Numbered from the stretch's first letter, positions 42,701 through 49,100 are shown. The stretch is 64,000 nt of DNA from Luidia sarsii (GCA_949987565.1 OX465116.1:1155001-1219000); one strand, 5' to 3'. Translations and numbers: made by a program. The notes: generated from the sequence alone by a model not told the origin.

Positions 42701-43590
42701 NNNNNNNNNNNNNNNNNNNNNNNNNGCTTGAAGTGAAGAGAATGCGTTGAGCTTATAGTCCTTCTACTTGGTGAACCCTCAAACCTCCGATGAAGACACC
42801 CTATCTGAAGTATATAGGTTGATTTAGGCAGCAGTTTTAAAAGGCAGAAGTTTCACGGGAATTTTCTTTTTGCCGTTAGAGAATGCAAGGAAACCACTGC
42901 CTCTCAATTCATTTTTCAAGTTCTTTTCAAACCTTGGTCCAAGTGGAACCTGTACCTTTGCAAATAGTAGCCTCTTGAGTTGCAACTCAAAAAGGAAGAT
43001 AGTGTCGGGCAGTAACCTTTAGAGGCCCCTAGCAGTAAGTGGAGATGCTTTCTATGGTGGTAAGGGTCAGAGCACCCTGCTCTCTAACGTTGGAGTCTAC
43101 GGTGATAATGACACAGAGGTGGACCTTGGCAAGTGATGTGAACACATCCACATCTAAGAATTGATACATCAATCCCAACATCAATCTAGACTCGATACCA
43201 AGATGGTATTCTCTCCTCCATCCCATCTCTAACTTGTTTTTAAAAAAGCGCTGGTACTTAAACCAGTCAAATCTTCTTTGCTGTTTTAAATCAACACCTT
43301 GTTTTTATCCGCGCTACAGACAAATTATTTGTGTTCATAACTCACGGTGACTTTTTTGTTCCCCTTCTCCCCTCTCCCTCCCCTCTCCCCTCTCCCTCCC
43401 GTCACATCCTCCAAGGAGTCTGATTGATACGGTCTATGCCCTCCGAGACCAAGTCCGCGATCTTGTGGACGAAACCAAGCGGCTCAAGCGCGACTTGGAC
43501 GACGAGCGGAAGGCCCGCAAGAAGCTGGAGTCCACCGTCCGCAAATCCATGAAAAGCGTGGACATCAAACTGGACGATGGTAGCTTATGA
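17239..43590 (+). CDS. ARHGEF7: Beta-PIX/ARHGEF7-type Rho GEF (14 coding exons)
   Basis: PIX proteins activate Rac/Cdc42, bind PAK through the SH3 domain and GIT through a C-terminal segment, and work at focal adhesions and the cell cortex. Joining 14 exons (each listed) through GT-AG junctions gives one frame of 1,935 nt and 644 aa, essentially the length of the common vertebrate beta-PIX isoform (about 646). Order: SH3 (about 12-70; SKGD, GGWWEG, GWFPSNFV), DH (about 95-290), PH (about 300-420), Pro/Thr/Ser-rich linker, GIT-binding segment (about 530-555, ILKVIEAYCTSA), acidic linker ending EEK, trimer-type coiled coil (about 590-635). No calponin-homology domain is seen upstream, unlike alpha-PIX. 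It probably represents the single pre-duplication PIX gene (inference). The ATG at 17,239 has good context (ACCATGA). Introns are repeat-rich, the first coding intron being 8.2 kb. Confidence 0.95.
17868..17995. repeat. MITE-like repeat, TTACGATGGATAACCC family
   Basis: Shares TTTCACAAAGCCT, TTTACGATGGATAACCCATC and a GCATCGCTCATCGTC stretch with copies near 26.1, 34.4 and 38.3 kb. Internally partly palindromic (TTACGAT and ATCGTAA). Confidence 0.75.
18930..21090. repeat. TGTACATG-rich low-complexity block
   Basis: About 2.1 kb of intron 1 densely packed with the palindromes TGTACA, GTACATGTAC and ACATGTACATGT, without a fixed period. Both strands give spurious Tyr/Met/Cys/His-rich frames. 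Thinner patches recur at 22.4-22.9, 25.1-25.3 and 28.6-28.8 kb. Confidence 0.85.
19055..19160 (+). repeat. GATCCTAGCAGGACC-family element
   Basis: Near-complete copy: CTTTGAGAAAGATCCTGCTA, GATCAAAACGTCAGGCCC, then a tail with TCAGTAAGCAGTTTGCAACA. The same order occurs at 30,935-31,048. Confidence 0.8.
22265..22410 (+). repeat. Composite SINE head fragment
   Basis: Carries TGATCCCTGGAGA and a TTCTGGCTGCCAACCCCACC-like segment matching the head of the fuller SINE at 27.4-27.7 kb. The tRNA-like part is absent. Confidence 0.45.
24019..24039 (+). repeat. G-run, possible G-quadruplex
   Basis: A stretch of nearly uninterrupted G (GGAGGGGGAGGGGGG...) on the sense strand of intron 1. Four or more G-tracts are available. 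Confidence 0.6.
24565..24745 (+). repeat. GATCCTAGCAGGACC copy next to a GGCTCTGAAAAGAGCC foldback copy
   Basis: 24,565-24,605 has CTTTGAGAAAGGTCCTTCTA and GGATCGAAACG. 24,655-24,740 has GGTTTGCGTTGACACCATG followed by GTGTGGCTCTGAAAAGAGCC, shared with 33.0, 34.5 and 37.0 kb. Confidence 0.7.
25400..25560 (-). repeat. Composite SINE, 5' part
   Basis: On the minus strand it matches the head of the composite element (CTGGAGATATACGGCAG, GACTGGCGCCCCCACCC, GGGCTGGATA) and stops at the start of the tRNA-like part. Confidence 0.65.
25670..25734 (+). CDS. ARHGEF7: ARHGEF7 exon 2
   Basis: Acceptor TTCTCAG, donor CAG|GTACGT, residues 75-96 (DGPAKSKEEALEEKEKQMYY). Charged linker between SH3 and DH. 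Confidence 0.93.
25735..26376. other. ARHGEF7 intron 2
   Basis: Holds a MITE copy at about 26,090-26,232; otherwise no feature seen. Confidence 0.8.
26090..26232. repeat. MITE-like repeat, TTACGATGGATAACCC family
   Basis: Contains CGTCGTAACTTACGATCAAT, GGGTTATCCATCGTAAGTTG and CGTAAGGCTTTGTGAAAT, the same blocks as the copies at 17.9 and 38.3 kb. Confidence 0.8.
26377..26471 (+). CDS. ARHGEF7: ARHGEF7 exon 3 (start of DH domain)
   Basis: Acceptor TTTTTTAG, donor AACAT|GTAAGT, residues 97-127. VVQSLLESERKHEQEL and LLTSYLRPLESAN correspond to the first conserved helix of the DH domain, with the Glu typical of Rho GEFs. Confidence 0.95.
26678..26885. repeat. Two GATCCTAGCAGGACC-family copies
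   Basis: 26,678-26,735 and 26,810-26,885 both carry CTTTGAGAAAGGTC(C/T)TGCTAG and AAACGT. The second begins with the reverse arm (CATTTTGATCTTAGCGGGAG), so it is a foldback copy. Confidence 0.75.
26950..27040. repeat. GATGGT-rich simple repeat
   Basis: Purine-rich GATGGTGGTGACCGTGGTGG-type low-complexity run in intron 3, about 110 bases upstream of exon 4. Confidence 0.7.
27151..27246 (+). CDS. ARHGEF7: ARHGEF7 exon 4 (DH)
   Basis: Acceptor TTTTTGTCAG, donor GCAAA|GTAAGT, residues 128-159. GNIEELLSFQQSLLSSLED matches the family's GNLEEICSFQQ block. Confidence 0.95.
27412..27723 (+). repeat. Composite tRNA-like SINE, nearly full length
   Basis: Head with a tRNA B-box-like GGTTTGATCCCTGGAGA, then GACTGGCGCCCCCACCCC, TTGACTATTTGGGAAGGCC, then a tRNA-like body (AGCTCAAATAATAAGAGCAC as A-box region, TTTTCAAATCCCGGTCC as B-box region), then a TTTTCTTT tail ending in poly-T. 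Two tRNA-like modules in one element. Confidence 0.75.
28900..29045. repeat. Partial foldback copy (GGTTCTGAAAAGA family)
   Basis: Carries a GTTTGCGGTAAGC-like arm, GTGTGGTTCTGAAAAGAGTC and a TATTCTGGATTTCAACTCC end similar to the element at 34.5 kb. Confidence 0.45.
29480..29615. repeat. GATCCTAGCAGGACC-family foldback copy
   Basis: Left arm TTTTGATCCTAGCAGGACCT at about 29,543; right arm GCCTTTGAGAAAGCTCCTGC at about 29,573; upstream tail GCAAACTGCTCACTGACT. Confidence 0.75.
29890..30004 (-). repeat. GATCCTAGCAGGACC-family element
   Basis: Minus-oriented match to the 19.06 and 30.94 kb copies: GTTGCAAACTGCTTACTGAC ... GGGCCTGACGTTTCGATCCT ... CTTTCTCAAAGGCA. Confidence 0.8.
30521..30797. 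repeat. Tandem array of palindromic 76-bp units
   Basis: GGGCCCGACGTTTCGATCCT or its variant starts at 30,530, 30,606, 30,682 and 30,758, an exact 76-bp step. Within each unit, GATCCTAGCAGGACCTTTCT is followed after a few bases by its reverse complement AGAAAGGTCCTGCTAGGATC, so every unit is a hairpin of about 25 bp. Confidence 0.92.
30935..31048 (+). repeat. GATCCTAGCAGGACC-family element
   Basis: GCCTTTGAGAAAGGTCCTGC through GTCAGGCCCACTAAATG to a TCAGTAAGCAGTTTGCAACA tail. It ends about 28 bases before the acceptor of exon 5, so it abuts the exon's pyrimidine tract. Confidence 0.85.
31076..31198 (+). CDS. ARHGEF7: ARHGEF7 exon 5 (DH)
   Basis: Acceptor GTTCTGTAG, donor CAAAG|GTACGC, residues 160-200. 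LYSSYCSNHPKAVRVLTDQ matches the family's TYCANHPSAVNVL block. Confidence 0.95.
31199..31976. other. ARHGEF7 intron 5
   Basis: Largely occupied by the 20-bp minisatellite listed separately; no exon recognised. Confidence 0.85.
31448..31845. repeat. 20-bp minisatellite (TTTCTCAACTGGCCTGCTAG)n
   Basis: About 20 copies with a strict 20-bp period. Variants at the third quarter (CTGCTAG, CTACTAG, CCACCAA) and a CTGAATTGG subtype alternating with CTCAACTGG in the middle suggest a local 40-bp sub-structure. Confidence 0.95.
31977..32115 (+). CDS. ARHGEF7: ARHGEF7 exon 6 (DH core)
   Basis: Acceptor ATGTTTCAG, donor ATATCG|GTGAGA, residues 201-247. MTLTVGLSNPFRRLDNFISS holds the catalytic conserved region 3 of DH domains, which contacts the GTPase. 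Confidence 0.96.
32468..32527 (+). CDS. ARHGEF7: ARHGEF7 exon 7 (DH)
   Basis: Twenty codons in phase 0 (NTHPDKIEIQTCVSVYRDIK), acceptor TTTTACAG, donor AAG|GTAAGT. Aligns with the family's HTDRQDIQKSMAAFKNL segment. Confidence 0.92.
32528..33332. other. ARHGEF7 intron 7
   Basis: Holds the foldback at 32,998-33,170; otherwise nothing recognised. Confidence 0.8.
32998..33170. repeat. Foldback element, GAGTTACTGGCTCTTT ends
   Basis: Left GTTGAGTTACTGGCTCTTT and right AAAGAGCTGGTAACTCAAC are near-perfect reverse complements. The interior carries facing copies of the ACATGGTGTCACTGCAAA/TTTGCGTTGACACCAT motif. Same family as 34.5 and 37.0 kb. Confidence 0.8.
33333..33413 (+). CDS. ARHGEF7: ARHGEF7 exon 8 (end of DH)
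   Basis: 27 codons in phase 0, acceptor TTCCCTCAG, donor GAG|GTGAGT. NHCLRVRKLKESELEIM and IQGWEGE match the family's CQEVRKRKELELQIL...NWEGD. Confidence 0.95.
33414..34221. other. ARHGEF7 intron 8
   Basis: Holds two tRNA-like SINE segments at 33,640-33,842 and a diverged GATCCTAGCAGGACC copy near 33,880-33,940. No other feature. Confidence 0.8.
33640..33842 (-). repeat. Composite SINE with two tandem tRNA-like parts
   Basis: On the minus strand GGGCTGGATAGCTCAGATGG (A-box region) occurs twice, at about 33,740 and 33,815. The copy nearer 33,665 also has the B-box region GGTCTCAGGTTCAAGTCTCG in diverged form. Looks like one element next to or inside another. Confidence 0.75.
34222..34368 (+). 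CDS. ARHGEF7: ARHGEF7 exon 9 (start of PH domain)
   Basis: 49 codons in phase 0, acceptor GCCCTCTAG, donor CAG|GTACTT, residues 295-343. KKERFLLLFPSCLLVLSATP matches the first PH strands (ERYLLLFPNVLLMLSASP). Confidence 0.96.
34412..34745. repeat. MITE-like repeat interrupted by a foldback element
   Basis: Left part has GGTGGATTTCACTAAGACTT, ATGGATAGCCATAGGCC and GCATCGCTCATCATCTTGCG. The right part resumes with AAGTTGCAAGGAGTTTGATC. The split falls at the inserted element. Confidence 0.75.
34517..34701. mobile_element. Foldback element with 63-bp arms and 11-bp target duplication
   Basis: Arms 34,518-34,581 and about 34,607-34,669 are reverse complements with one mismatch (GGATAAATAGGTTTGCGGAG onward). 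The inserted segment is flanked by identical AAGTTGCAAGG at 34,506-34,516 and 34,702-34,712. Removing the insert and one copy restores a continuous MITE. There is no coding capacity, so it is non-autonomous. Confidence 0.85.
34982..35266 (+). CDS. ARHGEF7: ARHGEF7 exon 10 (PH and Pro/Thr-rich linker)
   Basis: 95 codons in phase 0, acceptor CGTCCTCCAG, donor GAC|GTAAGG, residues 344-438. Completes the PH domain (NYVAFDLSG, MDREDLIDTLEDLQT) and then a low-complexity TPTSPQATPMTTPAS linker. Markedly GC-rich. Confidence 0.95.
35267..35986. other. ARHGEF7 intron 10
   Basis: Mostly the CTTTGATCTTTGACC tract listed separately; no exon recognised. Confidence 0.8.
35318..35735. repeat. Degenerate CTTTGATCTTTGACC tandem tract
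   Basis: About 30 imperfect repeats of CTTTGATCTTTGACC-like units with a 7- or 14-base spacing. Its left end contains TGACCTTTGATCTTTGACCT, which reads as DR1-like nuclear-receptor half sites. Confidence 0.85.
35987..36197 (+). CDS. ARHGEF7: ARHGEF7 exon 11 (linker)
   Basis: Acceptor TTCCTCAG, donor AAAG|GTAAGC, residues 439-508. Contains LKTLSCLRPGSPVSP, matching the vertebrate WSLSCLRPAPPLRP block, then a lysine/arginine-rich stretch. Confidence 0.94.
36256..36395 (+). repeat. tRNA-like SINE copy
   Basis: TTGACTATTGGGAAGGC then GGGCTGGATAGCTCAGATGG (A-box region), a B-box-like GGGATCAAATCCAGT, then an AAGTTTTCTTTGC tail and T-run. Starts about 60 bases past exon 11. Confidence 0.8.
36600..36690. 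repeat. GATCCTAGCAGGACC-family palindrome
   Basis: GGGCCTGATGTTTCGATCCT ... CAGGACCTTTGAGAAAGGTCCTG ... ending GAAACATCAGGCCCTCTAAC. Arms of about 40 bases with almost no spacer. Confidence 0.85.
36789..36929 (+). CDS. ARHGEF7: ARHGEF7 exon 12 (GIT-binding segment)
   Basis: Acceptor GCTTACAG, donor TCAG|GTACCA, residues 509-555. ALEEDNRILKVIEAYCTSAG is almost identical to the vertebrate GIT-binding helix. Confidence 0.96.
36975..37085. repeat. Foldback element, GGCTCTGAAAAGAGCC family
   Basis: GACGGAGTGTGGCTCTGAA and, 25 bases on, TTCAGAGCCACACTCCGTC form facing arms. The left part has GGTTTGCGTTGACACCATGC. Confidence 0.85.
37086..37287 (+). repeat. tRNA-like SINE, best-preserved body
   Basis: TTCTGACTGGCGTCGCCACC head, TATTTGGGAAGGCCACC, then GGGCTGGATAGCTCAGATGG (A box) and GGTTCAAGTCCCGG (B box), then a TTTGCTAATTTTTTAATTTG tail shared with the 27.4 kb copy. 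Confidence 0.85.
37400..37520. repeat. Diverged GATCCTAGCAGGACC-family copies
   Basis: TCTGCCTTTGAGAAAGGTCC and GATCCTAGCAGGACATTTCA occur with broken flanks. Confidence 0.55.
38295..38452. repeat. MITE-like repeat, TTACGATGGATAACCC family
   Basis: CATCGTAACTTACGATTTAT, GGGTTATCCATCGTAAGTTG and GAGGCTTTGTGAAATC in the same order as the 26.1 kb copy. Confidence 0.8.
40110..40240 (-). repeat. tRNA-like SINE copy
   Basis: Minus strand: GGGCTGGATAGCTCAGGTGT and GGTCTCGGGTTCAAGTCCCG with TTTTCACAAAG downstream. A and B boxes are both intact in form. Confidence 0.8.
40874..40967 (+). CDS. ARHGEF7: ARHGEF7 exon 13 (acidic linker)
   Basis: Acceptor TTGCTGCAG, donor GAAAA|GTGAGT, residues 556-586. 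PHVFLAEEEKIIHEETKGNE matches vertebrate PQVLLPEEEKIIVEETKSNG, and the phase fits exon 12 directly, so no intervening exon is required. Confidence 0.94.
41828..42199. repeat. C-rich pyrimidine/ACC low-complexity tract
   Basis: About 370 bases of CACCCCACCACC-, CCCAAACACC- and CTCCCTGACCCC-type sequence. The minus strand is G-rich and gives artificial Gly/Trp frames. It ends in a good acceptor (CTTCCCACAG). Confidence 0.85.
42200..42256 (+). CDS. ARHGEF7: Candidate 57-nt in-frame cassette exon of ARHGEF7
   Basis: Bounded by TCTCTTCCCACAG and TTTCAG|GTAAAT. Its length is 57 nt and its phases fit exons 13 and 14 exactly. Inclusion would replace the boundary lysine by Asn, then VWDVFLRTFNRACRSPPF, then Arg, just before the coiled coil, with no stop. 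I know of no vertebrate PIX exon with this sequence. Optional or spurious use cannot be told apart here. Confidence 0.45.
42526..42725. other. Assembly gap (200 N)
   Basis: Exactly 200 N, probably a placeholder of unknown true size, in the last ARHGEF7 intron. Confidence 0.99.
43416..43590 (+). CDS. ARHGEF7: ARHGEF7 exon 14 (coiled coil, stop)
   Basis: Acceptor ATCCTCCAAG; 57 codons and TGA. SLIDTVYALRDQVRDLVDET matches vertebrate SLVDTVYALKDEVQEL, the start of the trimeric coiled coil. The protein ends VDIKLDDGSL, where vertebrates end in WDETNL. A GATG|GTAGCT site at 43,579/43,580 could in principle be a weak donor to another last exon. Confidence 0.93.
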
Positions 43591-44894
43591 CGACAGGGGG
43601 CCAGACACTAATACTGTCGTCTGCATGGAAAACAAAAAATAAGCCTAAAAAACGTATATTTGTATATAGATATTGTGTTCGTGAGTTGTTTTAAGAAAGC
43701 CTTAACTCAGTTTCAAGGCAAATATATATATTTCAGAGTTATTGTTTCTCTGTTTACTGCTCTTTAATTTTTCCTCCGTTCTTGCTAGTGTGGCTGAAAC
43801 AACTCCTCCCTTTAAAAGCTGCTTCTCGCTAAAATGCGATCCCGCCAAGAGTCAGGCAAGAGTCCAGTGCCGTGTTTGACCGATTTTCTGAGCTCACATT
43901 CAAAAGGTTTTTTAGGCTAAAGACCGAGTTCAACTTGTCTCGGAAGTTCTAAGAAACATACAAGGATGATTCCCGTTCACAATTGTCATACAATTGGATT
44001 TTTACGGGGAACTCTTTCCTGTTTAGCGCTTAGATTAAAAGATTCATGAAGGAAAGCAGTCCTGTGTATATGCATAGAGTTTGAGACCTCACCATCGCCT
44101 ATGACTTACGGCACACTGCCTTGTAAGCAAAAACAATGTAATGCATGTACCTTATATAGTTTCCCAAGCTTTTACAACCATAAAGTGCCTGATGCTTTTC
44201 TTCAGGCACAGCCTTCCTCAACGACCCCGAAAAAGGTCCTGCTCATATTGAAAACTCAGTCCCTTTAAATGATTTACATAATTTTGTTTATTTAAGTCAC
44301 TAAGCAGTTTGCAAGGTTTTACTGTTATTTTTTCCAAGCTTTACCAGAATTTAGTCTATTTTAAGTCACAAGGAATCCTTCTTTACTGCAGATTCTTGAA
44401 TTCTAAGAAGTTATTCCAGTTCAACTCAGTTGAAATAAGGTAGTGTACTTAGGAAAGAAGAAAAAGGAGGGATTGTTTTTTTTTAAGCGATATTCCCTTG
44501 CAGTAAAATCTAACTTTTCATTATCATTTTCCTTACAAGAAACAACTATAGTACAGGTTTGTGTAAATATCCTGTAAAATATTAACCAAAACAAAATATT
44601 TAACCTTTGTATTGATCTTTAATTTCACTCAGAAATGTCCATTGTAGCTCAAACACTATGTAACAACTAGAGAGGTTTTTTTAGCTGAGGAAATTGAGGA
44701 GCTGTATATACAATTATTCTTTTCAGCTCACTTCAGATATCTCCACTTTAGAGTGATAAATTAAGGGCAACCACTTTGAAATTGAAAACCCCTAGTTTGA
44801 TGATAATTTCATTAGGGTTAGTCAACGAATCTGAGAAGAAATTAAACAAACTTTGAATTTGTCCAACCATAATTGAAAGATTAAAAATTAGGAA

Positions 44895-45030
44895 AACCTG
44901 TCATTTTGATCCTAGCGGGACTTCTTTTTTTCTTTTTTTTCTAGGATCAAAATGTCATGTCCTTATTTTTGATGTATGTACATGTATTTGGGTCATTTTA
45001 GTGAAAAACAGACTTGCAACATGTTTGCAT
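44895..45030. repeat. Diverged GATCCTAGCAGGACC-family foldback
   Basis: TCATTTTGATCCTAGCGGGA ... CTAGGATCAAAATGTCATG with a T-rich spacer, then GTCATTTTAGTGAAAAACAG and GCAAC. Confidence 0.65.
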
Positions 45031-45109
45031 ACTATTCTAATTATTGAAAGAATAAAAAAAAGGAAAACTCACAGGGCACTTTTGAAAAATTTTGAAAGAT
45101 GGAAAAATG

Positions 45110-45310
45110 AAAAATTGATTGGACCGGGACTTGAACCCGTTTGCGTACCAACCCTCTAACACCTGAGCTTACTACAGAACTACAGAATAGACCCTCCTAA
45201 AATAGTCAACTAAATTTGTTGAGGTGTGGGTTGGGCGGGAGTAGCATTTAACCATCAACTGCCTGTATATCTCTAAAAATCATGACCCAATTTTTATTCA
45301 AATGCTGAAA
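45110..45310 (-). repeat. Composite tRNA-like SINE, near full length
   Basis: Minus strand order: head (ATTTTTAGAGATATACAGGC, GTTGATGGTTAAATGC), the CCCGCCCAACCC segment, TTGACTATTTTAGGAGG, then a diverged tRNA-like body ending GGGTTCAAGTCCCGGTCCAA. Confirms the composite structure seen at 27.4 kb. Confidence 0.75.
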
Positions 45311-46107
45311 ACAAAAAGTTTCAAATAAAGCCACATCAGTTTAGGGATCAGACAAAGTGGATGCAACTTATTTTACCGTATTTTAAGCCAATGAGAAGAG
45401 CACATTAATTTCTGATAAATAACTTCTTCTTTTTTCATAAAGCTTGTCAAAACAGTAAACAAAATGATATTTTCTTTTTTGGAATGGACTGAAATAGAAG
45501 GCAATTTGTAGTTAGCGAAATTGGTGATGGATTTGAAGCACAATCTGATCCTGTTCAGACGGCCACCCTGCTCTTAGCAATGCAGAATTCGCCTTTGCTG
45601 AGCAGGGGAACTAGATCCGAGATCATTGTTGAATGCTGGGGTTTTTTTATCGCCAGGTATATGTTCAATTTACCTCTGTGACAGTGGTGATCTTCTGTAT
45701 GTATTTATAAGTATACTCCAATATTTTGATAATTAATGCTGTACGGAATCCTAATTCATACCAGCCCGTACCGGCTGTTTCCCTCAACGTGTAGATTTGG
45801 AAACTCGACTAAATTGTTCAGCAGAATACAGACAGGATTTTTTGTTCAGTAAATCAGGCGGTCTAATGATTTGATTTTAACAGAACCTTGCCCAAAGGCA
45901 GCTTGACGAGAACGATGGAGATAGAAAGACAAAAGTAGTAAGAAAGAGAAACCAGAGAAGATTGGAAAGATCGCTGTTCTCTGTCTCCCATCTTCTTGAC
46001 TTTTCCTTTGATCTCCATCCTTAATAGTCTCTTCTGTCTTTCCTCTCCTCTTTCATATCATATGATGAGTCATCTCTCTTTCTTCCTTATTCTGCCCGAG
46101 TCACTCA

Positions 46108-46180
46108 GAAAGGTCTTGCTGGGATCAAAACATTGGGACCTTTATACCTTCTCATTTGAGTCAGTAAAACAGTTTACATT
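46108..46180 (+). repeat. GATCCTAGCAGGACC-family fragment
   Basis: CTCAGAAAGGTCTTGCTGGG then ATCAAAACATTGGGACC and GAGTCAGTAAAACAGTTT, a diverged copy about 550 bases before the satellite. Confidence 0.55.
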
Positions 46181-49100
46181 TTTGCGTTGCAATGTTTTGT
46201 TTTCAGGAAGTTCAATTCAGCTTTCTTTGTTGCAAATCATGCCTGCATTTATGGTCTGTTCACTGCAAGAATTGTGTTAGGATCGAGTGGTAGTAACCCC
46301 TTTCATTACAACCTGTGTTAAAATCGATATCGCCATTCTTTGATTGTTCAAATTTTGAAATTAAAACAGGCCAACGGAGAAATATCTCCAATTGCTTGGT
46401 CACTATGCAACCGTCTAATTGGACCAATCAATTCGCAGAATGAACAAATCATGACCAATCAGAGCATGGCTGAGTAATTTTCTCATTTCTTCCTTCAGAT
46501 GTTATGAAGATAGCAAGGTATAAATGACTGTACATTGTAGATAGGTACATAGACTTGTAATTAAAATGTCTCATTTGATACTGAGACAAGGTAACACTAC
46601 CCTTTGCCTTACATTGTTTCTTGTTCTATTGCCCCCCCCCCCCCCAAGGATTAAAATTCTGGATCTTTCCTCTCCTACATACAATCAACTTTAATGGACA
46701 ACCATTTTCCGGTGTGGAAATTTGCCTCGTCAATATTAGCCATTTTTGACCCAATATTTATCTTTTCAGATTGGCTCCAAAATCGCTGAGGAGACTGGTA
46801 GGGACCCATAGAACACATTTCTGAAGAAAAATCGTCAAATTTCCCAACAGGGAAAAACTTTGTCTCACAGGGTCGGAAAATCTGGTTTTGGCAAGACGCC
46901 TTGGTATCAATATTGGCCATTTTTGACCCAAAATTTATGTTTTTAGATTTGCTCCAAAATAGCTGAGCAGACTCGTAGGGACCCATAGAACCCATTTCTG
47001 AAGAAAAATCGTCAAATTTCCCAACAGGGAAAAACTTTGTCTCACAGGGTCGGAAAATCTGGTTTTGGCAAGACTATAGCCTTGTTATTGCCCATTTTTG
47101 ACCCAAAATTTATGTTTTTAGATTTGCTCCAAAATAGCTGAGCAGACTCGTAGGGACCCATAGAACACATTTCTGAAAAAAAATCCTCAAATTTCCTGCC
47201 AGGGAAAAACTTTGTCTCACAGGGTCGGAAAATCTGGTTTTGGCAAGACTATAGCCTTGGTATCAATATTGGCCTTTTTTGACCCAAAATTTATGTTTTC
47301 GGATTGGCTCCAAAATGGCTGAGCAGACTCGTAGGGACCCATAGAACACATTTCTGAAGAAAAATCGTCAAATTTCCCAACAGGGAAAAAGTTTGTCTCA
47401 CAGGGTCGGAAAATCTGGTTTTGGCAAGACTATAGCCTTGGTATCAATATTGGCCTTTTTTGACCCAAAATTTATGTTTTCGGATTGGCTCCAAAATGGC
47501 TGAGCAGACTCGTAGGGACCCATAGAACACATTTCTGAAGAAAAATCGTCAAATTTCCCAACAGGGAAAAAGTTTGTCTCACAGGGTCGGAAAATCTGGT
47601 TTTGGCAAGACTATAGCCTTGTTATTGCCCATTTTTGACCCAAAATTTATGTCTTCGGATTTGCTCCAAAATGGCTGAGCAGACTCGTAGGGACCCATAG
47701 AACACATTTCTGAAGAAAAATCGTCAAATTTCCCAACAGGGAAAAAGTTTGTCTCACAGGGTCGGAAAATCTGGTTTTGGCAAGACTATAGCCTTGGTAT
47801 TGGCCATTTTTGACCCAAAATTTATGTTTTCAGATTTCCTCCAAAATAGCTGAGGAGACTCGTAGGGACCCATAGAACACATTTCTGAAGAAAAATCGTC
47901 AAATTTCCCAACAGGGAAAAACTTTGTCTCACAGGGTCGGAAAATCTGGTTTTGGCAAGACTATAGCCTTGGTATTGGCCATTTTTGACCCAAAATTTAT
48001 CTTTTCAGAATGGCTCCAAAATCGCTGAGGAGACTCGTAGGGACCCATAGAACACATTTCTGAAGAAAAATCGTCAAATTTCCCAACAGGGAAAAACTTT
48101 GTCTCACAGGGTCAGAAAATCTGGTTTTGGCAAGACTATATATATAGCCTTGGTATTGGCCATTTTTGACCCAAAATTTATCTTTTCAGATTGGCTCCAA
48201 AATCGCTGAGGAGACTCGTAGGGACCCATAGAACACATTTCTGAAGAAAAATCGTCAAATTTCCCAACAGGGAAAAAGTTTGTCTCACAGGGTCGGAAAA
48301 TCTGGTTTTGGCAAGACTATAGCCTTGTTATCAATATTGGCCTTTTTTGACCCAAAATTTATGTCTTCGGATTGGCTCCAAAATAGCTGAGCAGACTCGT
48401 AGAGACCCATAGAACACATTTCTGAAGAAAAATCGTCAAATTTCCCAACAGGGAAAAAGTTTGTCTCACAGGGTCGGAAAATCTGGTTTTGGCAAGACTA
48501 TAGCCTTGGTATTGGCCATTTTTGACCCAAAATTTATGTTTTTAGATTTGCTCCAAATTAGCTGAGGAGACTCGTAGGGACCCATAGAACACATTTCTGA
48601 AGAAAAATCGTCAAATTTCCCAACAGGGAAAAAGTTTGTCTCACAGGGTCGGAAAATCTGGTTTTGGCAAGACTATAGCCTTGTTATTGCCCATTTTTGA
48701 CCCAAAATTTATGTTTTTAGATTTGCTCCAAATTAGCTGAGCAGACTCGTAGGGAGCCATAGAACACATTTCTGAAGAAAAATCGTCAAATTTCCCAACA
48801 GGGAAAAACTTTGTCTCACAGGGTCGGAAAATCTGGTTTTGGCAAGACTATAGCCTTGTTATTGCCCATTTTTGACCCAAAATTTATGTCTTCGGATTTA
48901 CTCCAAAATGGCTGAGCAGACTCGTAGGGACCCATAGAACACATTTCTGAAGAAAAATCGTCAAATTTCCCAACAGGGAAAAAGTTTGTCTCACAGGGTC
49001 GGAAAATCTGGTTTTGGCAAGACTATAGCCTTGGTATTGGCCATTTTTGACCCAAAATTTATGTTTTCAGATTTGCTCCAAAATAGCTGAGGAGACTCGT

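Larger units (their letters stand above)
40968..43415. other. ARHGEF7 intron 13, includes assembly gap
   Basis: Contains a C-rich tract (41,828-42,199), a candidate 57-nt cassette exon (42,200-42,256) and a 200-base N gap. The remaining sequence shows no feature. Confidence 0.75.
43591..46734. other. 3' UTR and flanking DNA
   Basis: No further gene seen. Contains repeat copies at 44,895-45,030, 45,110-45,310 and 46,108-46,180, and a run of 14 C at 46,632-46,645. Poly(A) signal candidates AATAAA lie at 45,051-45,056 and, inside a SINE, at 45,324-45,329. The real 3' end of ARHGEF7 is not resolved. Confidence 0.6.
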
